The notes under the pieces are model-generated. The model made no database searches. It was not told where the DNA came from and was given only the letters and a program-made list of their open reading frames with translations. Shown piece after piece: positions 42,855 through 53,091 of a stretch of DNA of 64,000 bases. The DNA is from Pedococcus sp031456495 (GTDB lineage: Bacteria > Actinomycetota > Actinomycetes > Actinomycetales > Dermatophilaceae). The position numbers and the translations under genes were made by a program. The stretch is taken from NCBI RefSeq assembly GCF_031456495.1, contig NZ_JAVDUW010000002.1, positions 806,001 through 870,000 of the forward strand, written 5' to 3'. How positions within the stretch are numbered: position 1 is the stretch's first letter; the number at the start of each line of letters is the position of its first letter.

Positions 42855-42877
<23 letters not shown>
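42257..42877 (+). CDS. Gamma-glutamylcyclotransferase-fold (AIG2/GGCT-like) protein
   Basis: This 206-residue protein starts VQVWYACYGSNLRRDRF, the substrate-binding YGSN loop of the GGCT/AIG2 fold. It continues with AYLVSDQQFADVAAQEM, where the family usually has its catalytic glutamate. Such proteins act on gamma-glutamyl amines or are uncharacterised; this longer actinobacterial group has no firm function. GTG 42257 puts the motif near the N-terminus. Its end overlaps the convergent DUF255 gene by 23 bp. Confidence 0.75.
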
Positions 42878-44831
<1,954 letters not shown>

Positions 44832-44837
44832 GCGCCC

Positions 44838-44843
44838 ACCGTA
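44838..44843 (-). promoter_or_regulatory. -10 element TACGGT, leaderless start (inside GGCATACGGT)
   Basis: On the minus strand GGCATACGGT is followed by 6 nt and the ATG at 44831. The same decamer and spacing recur at 54456-54461. Confidence 0.6.
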
Positions 44844-45003
44844 TGCCGGGTGCGCGCGCCGCGTCGGCAGGGCCCCGTGCCGGAAACCGGACCAACGCTT
44901 GACCCGGATTTGCCTTACCGAGGGTCAGAAACGCGCTTTCATGGGCGTCGTCAACTGGACACGCACCGGTCCGCACGCCGCCGCGGGGCCAGGCTCACCA
45001 ACA

Positions 45004-45029
45004 GCCGGGTCGCAATGGCGCGACCCGGC
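45004..45029 (+). promoter_or_regulatory. Perfect 10-bp hairpin in the SGNH esterase leader
   Basis: GCCGGGTCGC and GCGACCCGGC (45004-45013 and 45020-45029) flank a 6-nt loop, 5 nt before the GGAG ribosome site of the gene at 45044. It could control translation or stabilise the mRNA. The rest of the 212-bp gap 44832-45043 shows no gene; a TTGACC at 44899 could be a -35 box, but no matching -10 was found. Confidence 0.45.
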
Positions 45030-45043
45030 GGATCGGAGATGCA

Positions 45044-46285
45044 GTGCCTGCTTCATCCCCCACTCCGCGCCGCCGGCGCACCCCGGCCGCGCTCGCCGCC
45101 GGTGCCGCCCTGGCGACGGCCACCCTCGTGGTGGCCCTGCCGGCACCGGCGCTCGCCGACGGCCCCGGCACCGGCACCCCCACGGTCGTCACGATCGGCG
45201 ACTCGTACATCTCGGGAGAGGCCGGCCGATGGGCCGGCAACACCAACACCGGGTCGCAGTACGTCGACGCGCTCGGCTCGACCGCCTACTACGACAACGC
45301 GTCGAACACCGCCGAGACGATCCCGCGGTGTCACCGCTCGCACGCGTCGGAGGTCCACCTCGGTGGTGGCGTCAACGGGATGAACCTCGCCTGTTCCGGC
45401 GCCAAGACGGCGACGTACACGGACTCCAACGGCTACTTCAAGCCCGGCCTGGACTTCTACGACAACGGCGCGGGCAACCAGGGCCAGGCGACGATGCTCC
45501 AGGCCTACGCCAGCAGCCACAACGTGACGATGGTCGCGGTCTCCATCGGGGGCAACGACTTCAACTTCGGCTCGATCGTGCAGTCCTGCGTCTCGGACTT
45601 CCTGACGTCGTCGTCGCTGTGGCCCAACTACTGCAACGACGACTCGTCGGTCACGGCCAACTTCACCAGCAGCAACGTCAGCGCCCGGACCACGGCCATC
45701 AAGAACGCCCTGCTCAACGTCGCGACCGCCATGCGCAACGCCGGCTACGCCGACTCGCAGTGGACGCTGATGGTGCAGGACTACATGTCGCCACTGCCGG
45801 GTGGTTCCGGGATCCGCTACTCCCAGAGCGGGTACACGCGGCAGAACACCGGCGGGTGCGGCTTCTGGAACAAGGACGCCGACTGGGCCAACTCCACCGC
45901 GCTGTCGACGATCAACAGCAGCGTCAAGAACGCCGTGTCGGCGACCGGACTCAGCAACACCCGCGTGCTCGAGCTGGCCACGGCCTTCAACAGCCGGCGC
46001 CTGTGCGAGAACACGGTCGGCCTGCTCGAGGAGGAGGGACTGTCCAGCTGGACCGGGACGGGCGCGGTCGACAAGACGGAGTGGGTCAACCAGATCCGGA
46101 CCGTCTCCACCGCGACCAGCGACTACTACATCCAGGAGTCGCTGCACCCCAACTACTGGGGTGAGCTCGCGCTGCGCAGCTGCCTGCGCCAGGCGTACAA
46201 CGGCGGGGCCCCGAAGTCGGGCACCTGCACCCGCGGCTCGACGGGGCTGACCGCCTCCGGCGAGCCGGTGATGTCGCTGAAGTGA
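45044..46285 (+). CDS. Secreted SGNH/GDSL-family esterase-lipase
   Basis: This 413-residue protein has a signal peptide (RRRRTPAALAAGAALATATLVVALPAPALA) and an SGNH hydrolase domain: block I TIGDSYISGEAGRW with the nucleophile serine, block III SIGGNDFNFG, and block V SLHPNYWG with the catalytic histidine. Several cysteines (CHRSH, LACSG, SCVSD) suggest disulfides, as in Streptomyces extracellular SGNH lipases. GTG at 45044 has GGAG 5 nt upstream. It ends at a strong bidirectional terminator. Confidence 0.93.
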   Translation: MPASSPTPRRRRTPAALAAGAALATATLVVALPAPALADGPGTGTPTVVTIGDSYISGEAGRWAGNTNTGSQYVDALGSTAYYDNASNTAETIPRCHRSHASEVHLGGGVNGMNLACSGAKTATYTDSNGYFKPGLDFYDNGAGNQGQATMLQAYASSHNVTMVAVSIGGNDFNFGSIVQSCVSDFLTSSSLWPNYCNDDSSVTANFTSSNVSARTTAIKNALLNVATAMRNAGYADSQWTLMVQDYMSPLPGGSGIRYSQSGYTRQNTGGCGFWNKDADWANSTALSTINSSVKNAVSATGLSNTRVLELATAFNSRRLCENTVGLLEEEGLSSWTGTGAVDKTEWVNQIRTVSTATSDYYIQESLHPNYWGELALRSCLRQAYNGGAPKSGTCTRGSTGLTASGEPVMSLK

Positions 46286-46292
46286 CCGCAGG

Positions 46293-46326
46293 CCGGGGTG
46301 GCACGGCCCCCGCCGTGCCACCCCGG
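46293..46326. terminator. Bidirectional hairpin terminator
   Basis: A perfect 14-bp inverted repeat (46293-46306 with 46313-46326, loop 6 nt) lies between the convergent SGNH esterase and cytochrome-operon genes. Confidence 0.85.
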
Positions 46327-46351
46327 ATCGGACGTCCCCGCAGGGACGAGG

Positions 46352-47338
46352 TCAGGGCGCCGGTGCCCCCGGCCCGCGGGACGACGGCACCCCGGCGTTG
46401 CGGCGGTACCAGTCGCGCCAGACGAGCCGGTGGACCGGGATCCAGCGGGGCAGGTCGCGCAGGCCGGGGATGAACGGCACGAGGACCAGCCCGAGGGTCA
46501 GCAGCATCATGAGCCCCCACACCAGCGCGTCGGCGTTGTCGGAGGTGGAGAACGGCGGCACCTGGTACCAGAAGGTGTACAGCCACAGCCACGGCTGACC
46601 CGGGTAGTTGCCGGTCTCGTTCATCATCCCCCACTGGTCGCCGCCCAGGCTGCGGGCGCGGGCCTGGTCCTCGAGGTACGTGCCGTCGGCGAGCAGCAGC
46701 AGCTGGCGGCTGGGGTCGCTGCGGTAGAAGGTGCTGCCGCCGAGCTGCTGCTCGAGCCCGCCCGACGCCGCGAGGCGCTCGAAGCCGCTCGCGATTGCAG
46801 GCACCGGTCCGTACTGCCCGGACGCCACCTTGGCCGGGTCGCCGCCCTGTGCCTTGCCGAGCGCGGCCTCGTAGGTGGTCGCCCACTGCGCCCGCTGCGC
46901 GGTCGTGGCGACCGACCACTCGCCCAGCGCCTTGACGACGGCCGGGTCGGTGCTCGCCCGCTGCAGCGGGGTGAGCACGAGGTCGTGCGCGGAGTCGACG
47001 GGGTACCGCACGCCGGCCCACTTCTGGAGGGGGACACCGACCAGCGTCTGGCCGGTGGCGGCGGAGTTGTACGGGGGCCCGTAGGAGGCGCTCGTGGAGT
47101 CGCCCGACAGCTCGGCGACGGCGGTCGCCACCACGTCGTTGGGTGCGGCCTTCGCCCAGTCCTGCAGGGTCAGCGCCTTCTCGTCGGGTGAGCCGAAGAC
47201 CGCCGCCAGCACGGCCGTGAGGACGACGATCGCCGCCAGGGCGAGCACGAACTCCTTGACGAGGTCGTACGGCCGGGTGGGGAAGCCGTGGGAGTCCGGC
47301 GTGACGCGGTGCGCCCGCGGCCGGGTGAGCGTCGTCAT
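46352..47338 (-). CDS. Cytochrome b-associated membrane protein with large extracytoplasmic domain
   Basis: In this 328-residue protein one N-terminal helix (about 29-47, VKEFVLALAAIVVLTAVLAAVFG) is followed by some 220 residues predicted outside the membrane, then a second helix (about 271-292) and a short basic tail. It occupies the slot of a cytochrome b C-terminal subunit (subunit IV-like). The canonical PEWY quinol-site motif is not visible; the nearest stretch is YTFWYQVPPFS (254-264). Its start overlaps the end of the cytochrome b6-like gene by 4 nt. Subunit identity is inferred from position. Confidence 0.7.
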   Translation of the reverse strand: MTTLTRPRAHRVTPDSHGFPTRPYDLVKEFVLALAAIVVLTAVLAAVFGSPDEKALTLQDWAKAAPNDVVATAVAELSGDSTSASYGPPYNSAATGQTLVGVPLQKWAGVRYPVDSAHDLVLTPLQRASTDPAVVKALGEWSVATTAQRAQWATTYEAALGKAQGGDPAKVASGQYGPVPAIASGFERLAASGGLEQQLGGSTFYRSDPSRQLLLLADGTYLEDQARARSLGGDQWGMMNETGNYPGQPWLWLYTFWYQVPPFSTSDNADALVWGLMMLLTLGLVLVPFIPGLRDLPRWIPVHRLVWRDWYRRNAGVPSSRGPGAPAP

Positions 47339-47991
47339 CGCCGCACCTCCTCGGCCGCGGCCCCCGAGGCGGTCCCTGTCGCCGTCCCGGTGGCGACCTC
47401 GTCCAGCGGCGGGACGACCCCGTGACGCCGGACGAGGATGACGTGCGCGACGGCGATGAGGCCGACCGCGAAGGGCAGCAGGACGACGTGGAACAGGATC
47501 ATCTGGCCCGTGTCGAGCACGTTGAAGAACGCCCCGATGCCGACGGAGTTGAGGCCGTCCTTGGCCTGGGTGCTGATCCACTGGCTGTCGAAGTTGGTCT
47601 GGACGAGGTAGCCGGTGAAGGCCGTGCCGATCGAGGCCAGGAAGGCGACGACGCCGGTGATCCACGTCAGGGCCCGGCCGCCGCGCCACGCGGCCATCCA
47701 GAACTTGCCCCACAGGTGGATGACCATGACGACGAAGAAGAGCTCGACCGACCACAGGTGCAGGCTGTTGACGTAACGGCCGAGCGACGAGGTGTGCCAC
47801 CAGCCGACGCCACCGAGGCTCAGGGCCATCCCGGTGAGCACGACGACCAGCAGGGAGGCGAGGGTGAGGACGCCGAAGACGTAGATCCACGAGGCGACGT
47901 ACGCCGGCTGCCGGTCGGGCAGGACCTGGCCCTCCGGCACGGTGCGGCTGACCCGGTCGCGCAGCCACACGGTCCAGCTGGTGGAGCTCAT
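47335..47991 (-). CDS. Cytochrome b6-type diheme subunit (cytochrome b N-terminal domain)
   Basis: This 218-residue membrane protein has four helices. Histidine pairs are H78/H92 (spacing 14) and H168/H183 (spacing 15). The 15-residue second interval is the b6 pattern rather than the mitochondrial b pattern. Context motifs are NSLHLWSVELFF and FHVVLLPFAVGLIAVAH. It should carry two b-type hemes and exchange electrons with quinol. No Rieske, cytochrome c or cytochrome oxidase gene lies nearby. It overlaps both operon neighbours by 4 nt. Confidence 0.88.
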   Translation of the reverse strand: MSSTSWTVWLRDRVSRTVPEGQVLPDRQPAYVASWIYVFGVLTLASLLVVVLTGMALSLGGVGWWHTSSLGRYVNSLHLWSVELFFVVMVIHLWGKFWMAAWRGGRALTWITGVVAFLASIGTAFTGYLVQTNFDSQWISTQAKDGLNSVGIGAFFNVLDTGQMILFHVVLLPFAVGLIAVAHVILVRRHGVVPPLDEVATGTATGTASGAAAEEVRR

Positions 47992-48251
47992 CGCCGTGCC
48001 CCCGTCCCGTCGTCGGGGGAGCCCGGTGCCGACGGCGGTGCCGCGTCCGGCGCCGTCGTCGGTGGCCCGGTGCGCGCGCCGGCACTGGTGTCGTGGGTGC
48101 GTGGAGCCGCACCGGGGAAGGGCAGCAGCAGGGCTGCGGCGAACACCACGAGCATCAGGACGATGATCAGGGCGTTGGTCGCGGACACGTGCACCACTCC
48201 CCAGTCGAGGTAGGTGCCCGCTCCGGAGCCGGCCGGGACGAGGTGGACCAT
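47988..48251 (-). CDS. Small single-helix protein leading the cytochrome b operon
   Basis: In this 87-residue protein an N-terminal segment (MVHLVPAGSGAGTYLDWGVVHVS) leads into one transmembrane helix (ALIIVLMLVVFAAALLLPF), then a Pro/Ala/Thr-rich tail of about 35 residues. AAAGGAG precedes the ATG at 48251. It is the first gene of the split-cytochrome b operon, so a small assembly or linker subunit is plausible. Family not recognised. Confidence 0.7.
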   Translation of the reverse strand: MVHLVPAGSGAGTYLDWGVVHVSATNALIIVLMLVVFAAALLLPFPGAAPRTHDTSAGARTGPPTTAPDAAPPSAPGSPDDGTGARR

Positions 48252-48310
48252 GGGGCGCTCCTTTCCTGGCGAGCGCCCGGGGCCGCACGCCCCTGACCGG
48301 CTCGCCCCTT

Positions 48311-48343
48311 CTGCGCCAACGGTGAGGCACCGTTGTGACGCAG
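48311..48343. promoter_or_regulatory. Nested dyad upstream of the cytochrome b operon
   Basis: AACGGTG-agg-CACCGTT (48318-48334) is perfect and is enclosed by CTGCG (48311-48315) and CGCAG (48339-48343). It lies 60-92 bp before the operon start, in the 346-bp divergent gap 48252-48597, and may be a repressor site. The gap also has a hairpin GCGCCGCC-6-GGCGGCGC (48541-48562) in the leader of the plus-strand gene, and no gene. Confidence 0.5.
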
Positions 48344-48597
48344 AACAGGGACCAAGGGCCCGTCCGCGGGGCGCGCCTGACCTGCGGTTTCGTCCACGTA
48401 TGGGGGTTGTGCGTCCCCGGGCCCCGGTGGCAGGGTGGGCCCGCCGGACCGCTTGCCCACGCACCCGCAGGGCCGTACCCCTCCCGCGCGCGAGCCGTCG
48501 ATCTGACGATGGCGGCCGCAACCGTCGGCCGCTTCCGGACGCGCCGCCACACCTGGCGGCGCAGGGCCGCGCGACTCCGCGCGGAAGGGAGAGGCGC

Positions 48598-50445
48598 ATG
48601 CGCCACCACCGCACCCGAGCAGCCGCCGCCGCAGGGCTGACGGTCGCCGCCCTCGCCGGGGCGTCGTCGTTCCTCGCCGCGTCGGCGTCCACCGTGACGG
48701 TCACGGACGTTCCCGTCACGGTGGACACGGCATACGTCAAGGCGAACGGCCGGGCACCCACGCCCGGCGACGCGATCACCGCCTGCGGTGCCAACCGGCG
48801 CCAGCAGAACGAGCCCTCGACCGCCATCGACGCGCGCATGCCGAACGTCGTCGTGGCCGGCTCCAACGACTACTGCACCGTGGAGCTGGCGGGCGGCACG
48901 TGGGCCGGCTTCTACCGCAGCACCGACTCCGGCCGCACGTGGACCGACAGCCTCCTGCCGGGCTACCCGACGGACTCCTCGCCCGAGGGCAAGGCCAGCC
49001 CGCTGCAGCAGCGCGGCATCACCAACGCGGGCGACCCGGTGCAGGCGTGGGACACCTCGGGCCGGCTGTTCTACATGGGCAACGCGTTCAACCGCGTCTC
49101 GCCGCAGGACGGCTCGGTGTGGGTGGCCACCTACGACCAGGATGCCGCGCACTACGTGCGCACCGTCGTCGTCGGCAAGGCCGGCCCCGCCCTCAACGGC
49201 CGGTTCAACGACAAGACGTCGATCGAGGTCGACCGCGGGGTCTCCTCGCCGCACCACGGGAACGTCTACGCCGCGTGGTCGCTCTTCCAGGGCATCAACG
49301 GCAACAACGCCATCTACTTCACCCGCAGCACCGACCACGGCGCCACCTTCACCCAGCCGGCCAAGCTGTCCGTCGGCTCGAAGAACGTCCAGTTCGCCGA
49401 CATCGCCGTGACGAGCAACGGGACGGTCTACATCGCCTACCGCCAGTTCGACAGCTTCCGCGGGCACCAGGAGAACGCCGTCGCCTACGTCGTCTCGACC
49501 GACGGCGGCGCCACCTTCGGCAAGCCGCAGGTCGCCACGCCGTTCGAGTCCTTCGACGCGGCCGACACCGCGGGCAACCCCACCGCGGCAGCCTCGGCGC
49601 ACGAGCAGGCCTACCAGCACGCCGACGGGCCGGCCGCCGAGGCCGGCGAGGCGTCGGTGGGCGACAGCCGCGACTGCGGCTCGGGCCCGTTCGCCTGCAC
49701 GAGCGGCTTCGTGTTCTTCCGGCACGACAGCCAGCCGCGGATCACGGCCGACCCCAAGGCCGCCGACCAGCGGGTCTACCTCGTCTACGACGCCACGGTC
49801 CCGGGGTCCGAGGTGCCCTCGGCCACGACCTACAACACCGCCGACCCGTCCGGGTCGACGCTGCGGGTCGGCCAGGGCGCGATCTACTTCTCGGTCCTCG
49901 ACAACGGCCGGTGGTCGGCGCCGACGCGCCTCGCCCCGACCGACCGCGGCCACCAGCTGTTCCCCGACGTCAACGCCGACGGGGGAGTGCTCCACGCGGT
50001 CTGGCACGACAGCCGCAACGACCCGGCCTACAGCGTCCAGTACCCGCCCGGCAACAACGGTGCCGTCCGCGACTCCGCGGGCTTCGCCGCCGCCACGCGC
50101 GGGCTGGACACGTATGCCGCCTCCTCACGTGACGGTGGTGCCACCTGGTCGGTGGTGCGGCTGAGCGCGACCAGCCAGATGCCGAACTACGAGATGTTCG
50201 GTGACCGGCGCGTGCCGTTCCACGGCGACTACAACTACGTGTCGTCCGTGGGCGCGAACGCCTACAACACCTGGACCGACACGCGGCAGGTCGTCGGTGG
50301 CGACGACCCGCGGTACGCCGGGGGCACGGGCTTCGACGTCCTGCAGTGCCGCACGCAGGACGCGTCCGGGGCCTGGTCCGCCGACACCTGCCCCAACGCG
50401 GGCGGCCTCGACCAGGACATCTACGGGGCGGCGACCACCGGCTGA
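48598..50445 (+). CDS. Secreted sialidase-fold (BNR/Asp-box repeat) protein
   Basis: This 615-residue protein has a signal peptide (TRAAAAAGLTVAALAGASSFLAASAS) followed by a six-bladed-propeller-like domain with Asp-box motifs STDSGRTW, STDHGATF, STDGGATF and SRDGGATW. EPSTAIDARMPNVVVAGSNDY is typical of actinobacterial exo-alpha-sialidase-annotated exoproteins. The arginine triad and Tyr/Glu pair of true sialidases could not be confirmed, so a binding or other glycosidase role is open. The ATG at 48598 follows GGAAGGGAGAGG. Confidence 0.82.
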   Translation: MRHHRTRAAAAAGLTVAALAGASSFLAASASTVTVTDVPVTVDTAYVKANGRAPTPGDAITACGANRRQQNEPSTAIDARMPNVVVAGSNDYCTVELAGGTWAGFYRSTDSGRTWTDSLLPGYPTDSSPEGKASPLQQRGITNAGDPVQAWDTSGRLFYMGNAFNRVSPQDGSVWVATYDQDAAHYVRTVVVGKAGPALNGRFNDKTSIEVDRGVSSPHHGNVYAAWSLFQGINGNNAIYFTRSTDHGATFTQPAKLSVGSKNVQFADIAVTSNGTVYIAYRQFDSFRGHQENAVAYVVSTDGGATFGKPQVATPFESFDAADTAGNPTAAASAHEQAYQHADGPAAEAGEASVGDSRDCGSGPFACTSGFVFFRHDSQPRITADPKAADQRVYLVYDATVPGSEVPSATTYNTADPSGSTLRVGQGAIYFSVLDNGRWSAPTRLAPTDRGHQLFPDVNADGGVLHAVWHDSRNDPAYSVQYPPGNNGAVRDSAGFAAATRGLDTYAASSRDGGATWSVVRLSATSQMPNYEMFGDRRVPFHGDYNYVSSVGANAYNTWTDTRQVVGGDDPRYAGGTGFDVLQCRTQDASGAWSADTCPNAGGLDQDIYGAATTG

Positions 50446-50466
50446 GCCGGGGCCGTCACCACAGCA

Positions 50467-50498
50467 GGAGCCGGGGGCGGTACGGCGCCCCCGGCTCC
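50467..50498. terminator. Hairpin terminator between convergent genes
   Basis: A perfect 13-bp stem (50467-50479 with 50486-50498) around a 6-nt loop, 21 bp after the sialidase-fold gene and before the convergent SH3-like gene. Confidence 0.8.
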
Positions 50499-50545
50499 GG
50501 GCCGTCCTGTGTGGTGCGGCTGTCGTGGCGAGTTCGCCCGGCCGC

Positions 50546-51193
50546 CTAGTGGTGGTGCCCCGCGGAGCCGTGCCCGGACGTTGCCGGGCCGTGACCCGAC
50601 CCGGCCGAGCCCTGCGCGCACGTGGCCGCCGAGACCACCTCGCCCAGGGCCGTGCGGGCCACCCACCGGGTCGCGGTGCCGTCGAGGGCGTGCACGAGCA
50701 CCCGCGACCCGGCGACGCGCGTGGCGACGACCTGGTCACCGGCGCACGGGTCGCCCGCGCGGGCCGCCCGGAGCACGCCGCGCAGCCGGTAGTCGTCGAC
50801 CCACCCGGTGACGCCCGTCCCGTCGAGGCCGGTGACCTCGACCTGCGTGCCGAGCACCCGGGTCGGACGCGCCAGCGTGCCGTCGGGCACCGTGCCGACC
50901 ACCGAGCCGCCGCCCGCCCGGTCGGTCAGGGGCACCGAGGCCAGCTCGACCAGGCCGTGGTCGTCCCGGCCGCTGACCAGCACCAGCCGGTCCGTGGCCG
51001 GCCTGGTCGAGCCCGCAGCCCCGGCGGCCGCCCCGTCCGTCGCTGCCGGGCCGACCGCGGGCGCCACCGCCAGGGCGGCGGACGGCACCGCGGCGGTGGC
51101 GGGCGCCACCCCGGTGAGGGCGTGCCCGGCATACCCGAGCAGCAGCACGGCACCCAGGCCGGCCGCGACGACGCCGCCGCGCCGCCGGCTCAC
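50546..51193 (-). CDS. Exported SH3-like protein with His-rich C-terminus
   Basis: In this 215-residue protein an N-terminal helix (VVAAGLGAVLLLGYAGHAL) acts as signal or anchor, an Ala/Gly/Thr-rich spacer follows, and then two related beta-rich units (about 85-145 and 148-195). These contain VEVTGLDGTGVTGWVDDYRLRGV and VLVHALDGTATRWVARTALGEVV, resembling tandem bacterial SH3 domains. The tail ends in Gly/Ser/His repeats (HGSAGHHH). GTG at 51193 overlaps the stop of the metallo-beta-lactamase gene, so the two are made together. Confidence 0.65.
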   Translation of the reverse strand: MSRRRGGVVAAGLGAVLLLGYAGHALTGVAPATAAVPSAALAVAPAVGPAATDGAAAGAAGSTRPATDRLVLVSGRDDHGLVELASVPLTDRAGGGSVVGTVPDGTLARPTRVLGTQVEVTGLDGTGVTGWVDDYRLRGVLRAARAGDPCAGDQVVATRVAGSRVLVHALDGTATRWVARTALGEVVSAATCAQGSAGSGHGPATSGHGSAGHHH

Positions 51194-52965
51194 GGGCACG
51201 TCGTGGGGTTGGCGGTGCCCTTGGTCACCGCGGTCGAGATGGTGCCGCACCAGGCGCCGCCGTCGCCGCTGCGGTGGAACACCTTGTCGTACTGCGTCGA
51301 GCCCAGGCTCCAGCTGTAGCTGTCGTAGACCGTCTCGACACCGCCGCTGATGGCCAGGAACCGCGCCGACTCCGCGCCGGTGTTGTTGAGGTAGCCCGAC
51401 GGGATGTCCATGACCCAGTGCCCGCCGGCCGCGATCGTCGTGCCCGCCGGGATCTGCCGCGGCGAGCCGCCACCCCCGGCGGCGTCGTCGATGTACAGGC
51501 CGCTCAGGTCGACCGCCGAGGTGCCGGTGTTGTAGAGCTCGACCCACTCGGTGCCCGTACCGCTCGGGGCCATGAGGACCTCGTTGACCTTGACGGCGGA
51601 CGGCGAGCCGCCGGTGCCCCCGGTGCCACCGGTTCCGCTGCTGGCGCGGGTCGTGTAGCTGCGCGTGCCCGCGTCGTACGCGACGGTGAACCCGGCGCCC
51701 GAGCCCGAGGTCGTCAGGTGCACGGTCCCGTTGTGGTTGTAGGTGCCGGTGTAGTCGATCGCGGCCCCGGTCGTGTCCGTGGTGTCGCACGGGTCGTTGG
51801 CCAGGAAGATGTCCGCCCCGACCTTGCGGAACGCGTCGAGCGTACGGTTGCCGGGGTGGCCGTAGGAGTTCACGCCACAGGAGATGAAGGCGACCTGCGG
51901 GTCGGTCGAGGTGACGTAGCCGTCGGAGGACGAGTGCGCCGAGCCGTGGTGGTTGGCCCGCAGCGCGTTGACCGTGCCCATCTTCGTCTTCAGCAGCGAC
52001 TCGACGTCGTTGTAGGTGTAGCTGTTCGCGCTCGTGGCGTACTCGCCGTCGCTGTCGCCGGCTGTGGCGTAGGCGAACGGCCCGAACGCGAACCGCACCC
52101 CGATCGAGTAGTCGTTCTCGCTCGGCGGCGAGGCGTCGAGGTGGTGGTCACCACTGACCGGGGTGGTGCCGTCGGCCTGCATGACGCCCTTGGCGTTGGC
52201 CTCCACGATCGTGGACGTGACGCCGGTGCCCAGGTCGAGCGAGGGCCACGTCGAGGTGTTCGTCAGCTGGACGACCTTGCCGTTGATGTCGGCGCGGTCG
52301 GCCTGCGTCGCCGGGCCGTAGAGCCAGCAGATGAAGCGGGCGCCGGTGCCCGAGGTCGTGCCGGCGTTGTCGTACCTGATCTCGGTCGAGGGGGCGGTGG
52401 AGGTGCCTGGTTCGCACGTCCCGTCGCCGTTGCTGTCCTGCCAGGTGCCGCCGTCGTGGTCGAGGAGCTGGCCGACCGTGAAGCCGAACCCGCCGCTGGC
52501 CGCGGGGGCGAGGAGCTGCCACAGGCCGTTGCCGTATGCCGTGGTGTCGCCCGGGACGCGCGGGTACCCGATGTGGTCGAGGTGGTGGTGGGAGGCCATG
52601 ACGTAGTCGAGGTGGACGGGGCCGGAGGCGATGCCGCAGATGGAGCGGATCTGCGCGGCGACCTTGGTGGCGTTGGTGTTCGTGCCGGTGGTGTTGAACG
52701 AGGTCTCGCCGAGGTCGACGAGCAGGGTGCGGCCGGTCGGGCCGACGACGAGCTGGCTGTCGCCCTGGTCGACGTCGAACCAGTAGATGTTGAACTCGCC
52801 GGGGGTCCAGGTGCCCGAGGTCGAGCAGTGCGGCGCGTCGGTGACGGCGTGGGCCGGGGCGGTGCCGACGGCCAGTCCGGCGGCGCCGAGGACGGCGGTG
52901 AGCAGGCCGGCCAGGGCGGGCGGCAGCAGGCGCCGGGTGCGGCGCGTGGGGGAGGGGGTTCGCAT
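51190..52965 (-). CDS. Secreted ComEC-like metallo-beta-lactamase protein with lamin-tail domain
   Basis: This 591-residue protein has a signal peptide (1-40, ending APAHA), then a metallo-beta-lactamase domain: FDVDQGDSQLVV, zinc motif SHHHLDHIG (about 125-133), TAGDSDGEY and RANHHGSAHSSS, as in ComEC-type nucleic-acid hydrolases. After a Gly/Thr linker, a lamin-tail domain (about 464-580) starts VKVNEVLMAPSGTGTEWVELYNTG. This architecture fits an extracellular phosphodiesterase or nuclease. It heads a two-gene unit with the SH3-like gene. Confidence 0.85.
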   Translation of the reverse strand: MRTPSPTRRTRRLLPPALAGLLTAVLGAAGLAVGTAPAHAVTDAPHCSTSGTWTPGEFNIYWFDVDQGDSQLVVGPTGRTLLVDLGETSFNTTGTNTNATKVAAQIRSICGIASGPVHLDYVMASHHHLDHIGYPRVPGDTTAYGNGLWQLLAPAASGGFGFTVGQLLDHDGGTWQDSNGDGTCEPGTSTAPSTEIRYDNAGTTSGTGARFICWLYGPATQADRADINGKVVQLTNTSTWPSLDLGTGVTSTIVEANAKGVMQADGTTPVSGDHHLDASPPSENDYSIGVRFAFGPFAYATAGDSDGEYATSANSYTYNDVESLLKTKMGTVNALRANHHGSAHSSSDGYVTSTDPQVAFISCGVNSYGHPGNRTLDAFRKVGADIFLANDPCDTTDTTGAAIDYTGTYNHNGTVHLTTSGSGAGFTVAYDAGTRSYTTRASSGTGGTGGTGGSPSAVKVNEVLMAPSGTGTEWVELYNTGTSAVDLSGLYIDDAAGGGGSPRQIPAGTTIAAGGHWVMDIPSGYLNNTGAESARFLAISGGVETVYDSYSWSLGSTQYDKVFHRSGDGGAWCGTISTAVTKGTANPTTCP

Positions 52966-53091
52966 GGCTCGGGATCAAAGCCGAGCCGGCGTGCTCGCAG
53001 GTGAAGCGCAGGGTGCAGTCTCGTGCCGGTTTGGTCTGCGTTCGGTCAGGGAATTTCCTGCCCCATGACATCCGTCATGGTTCCCCGAGGA

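Noticed and set aside
44832..45043. Possible c-di-AMP (ydaO-type) or other riboswitch before the secreted esterase
   Set aside because: Only one simple hairpin is evident. I could not match the conserved riboswitch core by eye, so it is listed as a leader hairpin only.
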